A stretch of 5,893 bases of DNA from NCBI GenBank assembly GCA_003250455.1, contig QKGK01000115.1, forward strand, positions 1-5,893, read 5' to 3'. Each line of letters begins with the position of its first letter. Positions within the stretch are counted from its first letter, which is position 1. The DNA is from Chloroflexota bacterium. Its GTDB lineage: Bacteria; Chloroflexota; Anaerolineae; Anaerolineales; UBA11579. The notes beneath the pieces were generated by a model. The model was given only the letters and a program-made list of their open reading frames with translations, did not search any database and was not told where the DNA came from. Both the position numbers and the translations under genes were made by a program. This document shows positions 1 through 5,220 of the stretch, one piece after another.

Positions 1-977
1 TAGGCGATATCCAGGGGGAGCAGCGGAGCGTTGCGCAGCAGTTCGTACCTTCTGCGAGTCCAGAGACGCTGGCTGTCTTCAGGGCGCTCCCATTTGATGG
101 GGAAAATACGGGGGTCATCTCTGTTCAGGGAGGCGATCGGGCGGCTTTGCAGAATCCATATCTGGTCATCTGCAATCGCCCACTCTACGTCTTGCGGCTC
201 GCCAAATAGCCCCTCTACCGCCATGGCAAACTGCCCGATGCGAACCGCCCATTCCTCTGGCAGGCATGCCATATGCTGGCGAGATGGTGAAACGGAGGTG
301 CGAGCCAGCCCGGATTCCGGGTCGAGGGCGTAACAGGTATCTTTTTCCACGATATGCTGGTTCACGACTTTCAAATCCTCCCGCCTCAGCCAGTAGGTAT
401 CGGAGGGGATTGCACCTTCCACGACACCTGCCCCCAAACCCCAGGTGGCATTGATGACCAGATTCCCGGAACCGGGTTGGACCGGGTCGATCGAGTAGCA
501 CACGCCAGCCACCTCCGCATGGATGACGGGCTGGATGATGACCCCCATTCTGTTCATGGTGCCATCTGAGTTGGAAGCCTGCTGCGGCGACAGCATTGCG
601 GCCTGTGTGCTGGATTCCCACACTTTCCGGACCGCCCCAATGACGCCTCCAGGCCTGGAAACGCCGATCACGCTTTCATAAATCCCGGCGTAACTCGCCC
701 CAGGCAAATCCTCCCTCACCGCCGAAGACCGCACCGCCAGAGCCTGGTTGGAATGAAGCAATCGCTCTGCAGCCAGACGCAGTGCTGAATCCAGGCTCTG
801 GTCGATCTCGAGATCGACCCCCGCCTGGAAAAAAGCCTTTGTGGACAGACAAACGCCATCCGGAACGGGGTAGGAGCGGGATTTTAGCTCCCCCAATACG
901 CACGCTTTTCTGCCCCAACGCAGGACGTCAGAAAGCCGGGTATGTTTGATTTCGATCAGGTCTGGCGGTTTTTGCAT
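1..977 (-). CDS. PEP synthase/PPDK-type ATP-binding domain protein, N-terminal part (runs off left edge)
   Basis: Reading the minus strand from the ATG at 977-975 gives 325 uninterrupted codons to the window edge, so the C-terminus is missing. The protein matches the pyruvate phosphate dikinase/PEP synthase nucleotide-binding region (PPDK_N). Residues 22-31 (GRKACVLGEL) are a degenerate version of the usual GGKxAxLGEL with the lysine kept. Residues 82-91 (VRSSAVREDL) and 95-106 (SYAGIYESVIGV) are the canonical ATP-binding stretches. Residues 144-165 resemble the 'VQ..V.AEVAGV..S.DP' segment, 178-184 is TWGLGAG, and 260-281 (EPQDVEWA, WILQSRPI) is the typical end of the domain. The family moves phosphate from ATP to pyruvate or another acceptor through a histidine on a swivelling domain, which would lie beyond the edge. 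The sequence after residue 295 (WERPED...LLPL) recalls rifampin-phosphotransferase-like relatives, so the substrate is open. An in-frame stop four codons upstream fixes this start as the most upstream one. I see no Shine-Dalgarno sequence. Confidence 0.9.
   Translation of the reverse strand, partial: MQKPPDLIEIKHTRLSDVLRWGRKACVLGELKSRSYPVPDGVCLSTKAFFQAGVDLEIDQSLDSALRLAAERLLHSNQALAVRSSAVREDLPGASYAGIYESVIGVSRPGGVIGAVRKVWESSTQAAMLSPQQASNSDGTMNRMGVIIQPVIHAEVAGVCYSIDPVQPGSGNLVINATWGLGAGVVEGAIPSDTYWLRREDLKVVNQHIVEKDTCYALDPESGLARTSVSPSRQHMACLPEEWAVRIGQFAMAVEGLFGEPQDVEWAIADDQIWILQSRPIASLNRDDPRIFPIKWERPEDSQRLWTRRRYELLRNAPLLPLDIA
791..828. repeat. 38-bp symmetric inverted repeat with a perfect 20-bp palindromic core
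   Basis: The core 800-819 (GGTCGATCTCGAGATCGACC) equals its own reverse complement. It is flanked by 3-nt unpaired steps (797-799 and 820-822) and then by outer arms CCAGGC (791-796) and GCCTGG (823-828). In total 32 of 38 bases are symmetric. It lies in the coding sequence of the PPDK-like gene, about residues 50-62. It could form a cruciform or RNA hairpin, or bind a dimeric protein. No function can be assigned from sequence alone. Confidence 0.85.
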
Positions 978-1031
978 ACGCTGACGCTAAGGTTACCATA
1001 TTAAGGGATTTAAATTTGGTTTTTAGGCGCG

Positions 1032-1060
1032 TTGACACAATATTTTAGGTCATGTAAACT
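1032..1060 (+). promoter_or_regulatory. Sigma-70-type promoter of the uxaE-larA-gntK operon, probably giving a leaderless transcript
   Basis: A perfect -35 TTGACA (1032-1037) and a -10 TAAACT (1055-1060) are separated by exactly 17 bp. The ATG of uxaE starts at 1068, leaving 7 nt after the -10, so the expected transcription start coincides with the start codon. No Shine-Dalgarno sequence precedes this ATG, which fits a leaderless mRNA. Treating the TTG within the -35 box as a start codon would lengthen the protein by 12 residues but is implausible. Confidence 0.75.
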
Positions 1061-1067
1061 TGATCAT

Positions 1068-2474
1068 ATGAAACCCATTTACTACAACGATTCCACCTAT
1101 TATTTGGCCTTTGACCGGGAATCCCAGCGAAACACCCTTTGTGTTGAGGGTGATGTTTCTGGATTTGAGGGAGAACATCGCGGCGGTACCTACTGGTGCC
1201 CACTAACTCCCGAAAACACCGCCGCTTTAAGGGAGCGTCTCCCGTGGTTGAGACCCCAGCCCTTGGGGTTAGCCACTTCTTTTGGTTTTGGGGACCGCCT
1301 GGGATTGGCGACCCCTGGGCATATCGCTGCCGTGACGGGAACGGGCATCGCACCGATTTTCGCCCAGCAGTCGGTGCGTGAAAACGCCCGCACCGGGCGC
1401 TCGCCGCAAAAAGTGCTCGATGATGCCATGTGGGCCGTCTTCGAGATGGGCTGGCAGGCCCCCTGGGGTGCGGATGCCGACCACGTCAAAGAAATAAGCG
1501 ACCTCCCCCCATTTATCGCGGCAGGTTACTCTTTTTACACGATTGATCCCAACGAATATGTGGATAACGCTGCGCACACCGATCCGCTGGAGAGGCTCAA
1601 GGACAAGGTCGCCCGGCTGCCCTGGGAGAGCCTGGGGATTACCCTGGAGGGTTTGCACCAGCTTTACAGGGCCCATCCCCTCCGGCTGGACGGGGTCACC
1701 CTGGAATTCTCAGAGGAGATCCTCCTGCGGGCTGCAGCGAAATATGGGCAGGCGGTAGCCCACATCAAAACCATCGCTGATTTCCTGGTTGAAAACGTCT
1801 CCGCATTCGATTTGGAGGCCTCTGTCGACGAGACTGAGACCCCCACCAGCCCTGAGGAGCATTATTTCATCGCCAACGAACTGCGCCGCCTGGATGTACC
1901 GTTTGTTTCTTTAGCGCCGCGTTTTGTCGGCAGTTTTGAAAAAGGGGTGGATTATGTGGGCGATCTTGGGGTGTTCGACCAGGAATTGGAGAAGCATGCT
2001 GCCGTGATGCATGCCGTCGGTGGGTATAAACTCAGCATCCACACCGGTTCTGACAAATTCAGCATTTACCCAAGCGTTGCCGCCCAGGCCCGGAACCTGG
2101 TGCATGTCAAAACCGCTGGGACGAGTTATCTCGAAGCCCTGCGGATCGTCGCCAGCGTGGATCGGCCCTTCTTCCGCGAGATTTTGGATTTTGCCCGTGC
2201 TCGCTATGAGACCGACCGGGCTACCTACCATGTTTCCGGGGTGCTTGCGAAAGTCCCGGCATCCGCAGCCCTGAACGATACGGAACTACCTCGCCTGTTC
2301 GAGCAGTTCGACGCCCGGCAGGTATTGCACGTGACCTTCGGCTCGGTGCTGGACCAATATGGCGACCGGTTGAAAGAAACGCTGCTGGCGAACCTGGGTT
2401 TATACGAGCAATATTTGCAGGCGCATTTCAAGCGGCACTTAGCGTCCTTTGAGCAATTGATGACCGGAGGTTAA
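1068..2474 (+). CDS. uxaE: Tagaturonate epimerase family protein (UxaE)
   Basis: This 468-residue protein resembles UxaE, the enzyme first described in Thermotoga maritima, which interconverts D-tagaturonate and D-fructuronate in hexuronate breakdown. Recognisable stretches are SFGFGDRLGLATPGH (71-85), GADADHVKE (134-142) and GGYKLSIHTGSDKFSIYPS (318-336), followed by LVHVKTAGTSYLEALRIVA (344-362). The His and Asp residues in these blocks are plausible metal or catalytic ligands, but I cannot assign them individually. Length agrees with the family. No signal peptide or membrane segment is visible, so it should be cytoplasmic. The start is taken as the ATG at 1068 because MKPIYYND begins there and the promoter lies immediately upstream. 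It is the first gene of an operon: the stop (2472-2474) is one base before the next ATG, and its last codons carry that gene's GGAGG. Substrate within the family remains an inference; a related keto-sugar acid is possible. Confidence 0.85.
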   Translation: MKPIYYNDSTYYLAFDRESQRNTLCVEGDVSGFEGEHRGGTYWCPLTPENTAALRERLPWLRPQPLGLATSFGFGDRLGLATPGHIAAVTGTGIAPIFAQQSVRENARTGRSPQKVLDDAMWAVFEMGWQAPWGADADHVKEISDLPPFIAAGYSFYTIDPNEYVDNAAHTDPLERLKDKVARLPWESLGITLEGLHQLYRAHPLRLDGVTLEFSEEILLRAAAKYGQAVAHIKTIADFLVENVSAFDLEASVDETETPTSPEEHYFIANELRRLDVPFVSLAPRFVGSFEKGVDYVGDLGVFDQELEKHAAVMHAVGGYKLSIHTGSDKFSIYPSVAAQARNLVHVKTAGTSYLEALRIVASVDRPFFREILDFARARYETDRATYHVSGVLAKVPASAALNDTELPRLFEQFDARQVLHVTFGSVLDQYGDRLKETLLANLGLYEQYLQAHFKRHLASFEQLMTGG

Positions 2475-2475
2475 T

Positions 2476-3768
2476 ATGATCCAAACGCAAACCATGACAG
2501 TTCCGGGTAAGCTCCTGACCGAAGAAGAAATCCAGGGCAAACTCGCCCAGGCGTTTCATAACCAGTTCACAAACCAGCGTGTTCTCGTTCTCATCCCGGA
2601 TCACACGCGCTCTTTGCCGCTGCCGTTTTTGTTTCGAACGCTGGTCGAGGTGCTGCATGATACCCGCCAGTTGGATTTTATGGTGGCGCTCGGGACGCAT
2701 CCCACCCTCTCGGATGAAAGCCTCCACCAACTCGTTGGTATCACAGCGAGTGAGCGCACCGCTCTGAGATCGGGCGGTTTTGCAGCCCCTGGCGGCCCGC
2801 CGGTTGACCTGCTCAACCATGCCTGGGATGACCCTGCTGCTCTGCAGCCCATTGGCACGATCTCGCGGGACGAAGTCAAACAAATCGCCGGGGAGCGCTG
2901 GCATCCTTCGCTGGGGGGGGATGTGCCGGTGCGGATCAGCAAGGCGGTTTTCAATTATGACCACATCCTCATCCTGGGACCGACTTTCCCCCACGAAGTG
3001 GTCGGGTTTTCTGGGGGAGCCAAGTACCTGTTCCCGGGAATTTCCGGCCCGGAGATGATCAACGCCACCCACTGGTTGGGAGCGCTGGCGGGTGTGGTGG
3101 GTACCATCGGGATCAAAGAAACCCCCGTGCGCACGATGATCCATGCTGCTGCGGAGAAGCTGGCGGTGCCGGTTACCTTGATTGCGCTCGTAGTCGAGGG
3201 GTACGACCTGGCTGGAATGTTTATTGGGGATGTGCAAGAGGCCTGGAGCGCAGCCGCGGATCTTTCATCAGAGCGGCACATTCAATGGGAAGATCGGCCT
3301 TTTCAGCGGGTGCTTTCCTGCGCGCCGCCTATGTATGATGAATTGTGGACCGCAGCCAAGGCGATGTATAAGCTGGAACCGGCCGTGGCGATAGGCGGGG
3401 AGGTGATCATCTATGCCCCGCACCTGGATACGGTCAGCCACGTGCATGGCAAGTATATCTACGAAGTGGGTTATCACATCCTGGGATATTTGTTAGGGGA
3501 TTGGGAGCGCTTCAAGCATGTCCCACTGGGGGTGCTGGCGCATTCCACACATGTGCGCGGTTCCGGGGTGATGGAGAATGGCGTTGAAAAGCCCAATGTA
3601 AAAGTGACCCTGGCGAGCAAAATCCCCCCTGAGGATTGTGCACAGCTTAACTTGGGTTATCTCAACCCGGATCGCATCGATGTCAGCGAGTGGGTCGATC
3701 GTGAGGATGAAGGGATCCTTTATGTGCCCAAGGCTGGTGAAATTCTTTACCGGTTGAGAGGCGCTTGA
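2476..3768 (+). CDS. larA: LarA-superfamily nickel-pincer hydroxyacid racemase/epimerase (candidate sugar-acid 2-epimerase)
   Basis: The 430-residue product belongs to the lactate racemase (LarA, formerly DUF2088) superfamily, which uses the nickel-pincer nucleotide cofactor to invert the alpha carbon of 2-hydroxyacids by hydride transfer. By local comparison with Lactiplantibacillus LarA, the key residues are present: D42 and R45 in PDHTR, H75 in ALGTH, H173 in FPHEVVGFSGG, the cofactor-attaching lysine K183 in GGAKYLFPG, H199 in NATHW, and K295. The spacings H173-K183 (10) and K183-H199 (16) equal those in LarA. The position of LarA Gln295 appears to be Thr292, hinting at a different substrate. 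Members of the superfamily act on lactate, malate, phenyllactate, hydroxyglutarate and gluconate. Between uxaE and gntK, a mannonate/gluconate 2-epimerase role is the most attractive inference, so the symbol is family-level only. A GGAGG at 2466-2470 sits 5 nt before the ATG. The cofactor-making genes larB, larC and larE are not in the window. Confidence 0.88.
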   Translation: MIQTQTMTVPGKLLTEEEIQGKLAQAFHNQFTNQRVLVLIPDHTRSLPLPFLFRTLVEVLHDTRQLDFMVALGTHPTLSDESLHQLVGITASERTALRSGGFAAPGGPPVDLLNHAWDDPAALQPIGTISRDEVKQIAGERWHPSLGGDVPVRISKAVFNYDHILILGPTFPHEVVGFSGGAKYLFPGISGPEMINATHWLGALAGVVGTIGIKETPVRTMIHAAAEKLAVPVTLIALVVEGYDLAGMFIGDVQEAWSAAADLSSERHIQWEDRPFQRVLSCAPPMYDELWTAAKAMYKLEPAVAIGGEVIIYAPHLDTVSHVHGKYIYEVGYHILGYLLGDWERFKHVPLGVLAHSTHVRGSGVMENGVEKPNVKVTLASKIPPEDCAQLNLGYLNPDRIDVSEWVDREDEGILYVPKAGEILYRLRGA

Positions 3769-3769
3769 G

Positions 3770-4276
3770 ATGAGCAGCCATCCCCAAGCGCTCATCCTGA
3801 TGGGCGTTTCCGGGTGCGGAAAAACTTCGGTGGGTGAGCGGCTGTCCCAGATTTTAGGCTGGCCTTTTTTTGATGGAGACAATTACCATCCCCAGGAAAA
3901 CATCGCCAAAATGGCCGCCGGAATCCCGCTCAACGATGACGACCGCACCCCCTGGCTGGTGAATCTGCATGATTTAATCACAGAACACCTGGAGCAGGGG
4001 CAATCGCTGCTGCTGGCTTGTTCAGCACTCAAACAGAGATATCGCAGCCAGCTTTCGAATGGCAATCCCGGGACGGTGTTCGTGCACTTGAAGGGTGATT
4101 TTGACCTGATCTTCAGCCGTATGCAGGCCCGCAGTGGGCACTATATGAAGGCCGAGATGCTGCGCAGCCAGTTTGCGGCCCTCGAAGAGCCCACCAATGC
4201 CCTGACAATTGACATCGACCAGGATGTGGAGGAGATTGTGGCGGAAATCGTTGCGCAGGTAAATCCAGGCAAATAG
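3770..4276 (+). CDS. gntK: Gluconokinase
   Basis: This 168-residue protein phosphorylates D-gluconate with ATP to 6-phosphogluconate, feeding the pentose phosphate or Entner-Doudoroff routes. It has the complete family signature: a P-loop GVSGCGKTS (12-20), FFDGDNYHPQENIAKMAAGIPLNDDDRTPWL in the substrate region (33-63, including DGDNYHP at 35-41), CSALKQRYR (84-92), and the lid-like segment from R121 to P141 (RSGHYMKAEMLRSQF and onward). Length is normal for the cytosolic GntK family. It starts 1 bp after the stop of the LarA-like gene, with GAGAGG (3756-3761) as ribosome binding site inside that gene, so the two are almost certainly co-transcribed and possibly translationally coupled. Its presence argues that the operon ends in gluconate. 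Only 39 bp separate its stop from the stop of the convergent gene, and no strong terminator hairpin with a T-run is visible there. Confidence 0.94.
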   Translation: MSSHPQALILMGVSGCGKTSVGERLSQILGWPFFDGDNYHPQENIAKMAAGIPLNDDDRTPWLVNLHDLITEHLEQGQSLLLACSALKQRYRSQLSNGNPGTVFVHLKGDFDLIFSRMQARSGHYMKAEMLRSQFAALEEPTNALTIDIDQDVEEIVAEIVAQVNPGK

Positions 4277-4315
4277 GGGGATACCCAAATCATGGGGAGA
4301 ACCTCGCCGGATAAG

Positions 4316-5056
4316 CTACGAACTGCCAGCGACCAAAAACACCCACCGGGGGTTGTTCCCGGAAAGCGTGGCAGCCAGGTAGGCGTAGGCATCTGGGTGA
4401 AACAAGGTATCCTGTCGGGTGATTTCGCGCAGCAAGCGACCAATCACTGGCAGCTGGTTTACGGCAGGACCTTGCGGGGTCAGTTCTTCATAAGCGGTTG
4501 AGTGTTCGTAGTAATAAGCCCGGTCCAGCACGGCCAGGGACATGTGGACGATTTCATGGATCAGGTCACGGGCGATCCGGTAAGTCCGGTCTTCGGTTTT
4601 GATATACGGGCATACATAAATCCGGCCCATTTTTGTATGGTACAGCCGCATCCCGCTGCATTTTGGGCTGTCAGGGTCGTAAACAAACACCAACCCGTCG
4701 AGGAAATACTGGCGGATTTTTTGGTAGTTGCTCAGCATGGCATCGATAAAAGCCTGGTCGATCTGTCCAGTGCTGCCGGGGTCGAAAAAGTGGGTAACTG
4801 CCGCCTGCTCTTCAGGGCTCAAGGTGGGCAGTCCTTTGGACAGGACTGCGATGGCGTGGTCAAGCATCCGGAGTCCTCCGGGAACTGCGCTGGTAATTTT
4901 TTGGGTGACCTCCGCATCCGAGCTGGCAATCGTAATTTCAACCTCCTCGCTGCTGGCTGCCGGAGTGGTGCCGCGGGTGGGGGAGGGGAGAATCATCTGG
5001 CAGAAAATGGTCACAATCAGAATGCTGAAGACCAGGGTTTTGTTTCTTTTGGACAT
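4316..5056 (-). CDS. Exported aspzincin-like (M35-type) putative zinc metallopeptidase
   Basis: The 246-residue product begins with a basic N-terminus (MSKRNK) and a hydrophobic stretch (residues 7-25), a Sec signal peptide or membrane anchor; the cysteine at 19 is not in a lipobox. The C-terminal half carries HEIVH (167-171), the zincin motif, followed by LDRAYYYE in which D178 fits the third, aspartate ligand of aspzincins (family pattern GTxDxxYG). A cysteine pair, C133 and C149, brackets a segment ending IYVCPYI, as in peptidyl-Lys metallopeptidases, and PDAYAYLA (221-228) matches the conserved 'D.YAYFA' C-terminal element. The predicted role is therefore an extracytoplasmic zinc endopeptidase; the precise family and activity are inferred from motifs only. 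The start at 5056 is preferred over an upstream in-frame ATG at 5149, because AGGAG precedes it and the signal sequence begins there. It is convergent with gntK and divergent from the SARP gene. Confidence 0.7.
   Translation of the reverse strand: MSKRNKTLVFSILIVTIFCQMILPSPTRGTTPAASSEEVEITIASSDAEVTQKITSAVPGGLRMLDHAIAVLSKGLPTLSPEEQAAVTHFFDPGSTGQIDQAFIDAMLSNYQKIRQYFLDGLVFVYDPDSPKCSGMRLYHTKMGRIYVCPYIKTEDRTYRIARDLIHEIVHMSLAVLDRAYYYEHSTAYEELTPQGPAVNQLPVIGRLLREITRQDTLFHPDAYAYLAATLSGNNPRWVFLVAGSS
4828..4849. repeat. Perfect 8-bp stem-loop inside the metallopeptidase gene
   Basis: Arms GCAGTCCT (4828-4835) and AGGACTGC (4842-4849) are exact reverse complements around a 6-nt loop. The structure lies within coding sequence for about residues 70-76 and has no T-run on either side, so a terminator role is unlikely. 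It may simply be a chance mRNA hairpin. Confidence 0.5.
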
Positions 5057-5065
5057 GCTGTCTCG

Positions 5066-5070
5066 CTCCT
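5066..5070 (-). promoter_or_regulatory. Ribosome binding site deciding the metallopeptidase start
   Basis: On the minus strand AGGAG lies 9 nt before the ATG at 5056-5054. The longer in-frame alternative at 5149 would place 31 polar residues before the signal sequence, so this site supports the shorter start. Confidence 0.7.
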
Positions 5071-5125
5071 GCGCTGTGCCGTTTGATGACGGCAAGTTGT
5101 TTGGTGTGCTGTCAGCGTAGCGAAA

Positions 5126-5169
5126 GGGCGAGAGGAAGCTGTCGGGCAAACGTGAGGAAAACGTGAGGA
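5126..5169 (+). promoter_or_regulatory. Putative SARP operator: 11-bp-periodic direct repeats
   Basis: Two exact tandem copies of AAACGTGAGGA occupy 5148-5158 and 5159-5169, one per helical turn. A third, related copy (GGGCGAGAGGA, 7 of 11 matching, sharing CGxGAGGA) sits at 5126-5136, in the same phase 22 bp further upstream. The intervening unit 5137-5147 matches only weakly (5 of 11). The last repeat ends exactly 8 bp before the TATAAT at 5178. Tandem heptamer-type repeats at 11-bp or 22-bp spacing placed 8 bp from the -10 are the known binding arrangement of SARP activators such as ActII-ORF4 and AfsR. The gene just downstream encodes a SARP-family protein, so autoregulation is likely. 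The array could also affect the divergent metallopeptidase gene. Confidence 0.75.
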
Positions 5170-5177
5170 GCAGGTTG

Positions 5178-5183
5178 TATAAT
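5178..5183 (+). promoter_or_regulatory. -10 element of the SARP-family regulator gene
   Basis: A perfect TATAAT lies 37 bp upstream of the chosen start codon. At 17-bp spacing the -35 position (5155-5160) reads AGGAAA, far from TTGACA, and falls inside the direct repeats. A good -10 without a -35, overlapped by activator repeats, suits an activator-dependent promoter. Confidence 0.7.
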
Positions 5184-5220
5184 TAATTGGGAAGGAAAGA
5201 TTGGGTGAGATGGAGGTATG

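Noticed and set aside
166..918. Minus-strand frames at 166-621 and 676-918
   Set aside because: They are out of frame with the continuous PPDK-like reading frame, which spans both and shows all family motifs.
998..1003. TAATAT on the minus strand as the -10 of the PPDK-like gene
   Set aside because: No acceptable -35 lies at 16-18 bp spacing (CTAAAA or CCTAAA), so the promoter cannot be supported.
1051..1070. Imperfect palindrome around the uxaE -10 (CATGTAAACTTGATCATATG) as an operator
   Set aside because: Only about 6 of 10 positions per arm are symmetric, in AT-rich promoter DNA, which is not convincing.
2428..3237. 269-codon open frame on the minus strand opposite the LarA-like gene
   Set aside because: It is antisense to a clear enzyme with conserved active-site residues, has low-complexity Arg/Gln-rich composition and no recognisable motif.
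4277..4315. Bidirectional terminator between gntK and the convergent gene
   Set aside because: Only a 3-bp CCC/GGG pairing is visible and there is no T-run on either strand.
4502..5086. 194-codon open frame on the plus strand
   Set aside because: It is the antisense shadow of the metallopeptidase gene, which has a signal sequence, an HExxH motif and a good ribosome binding site.
5077..5094. TGCCGT/ACGGCA stem-loop upstream of the metallopeptidase gene as a terminator or riboswitch element
   Set aside because: The 6-bp stem has no T-run on the minus strand and no surrounding structure resembling a known riboswitch; it is probably incidental.
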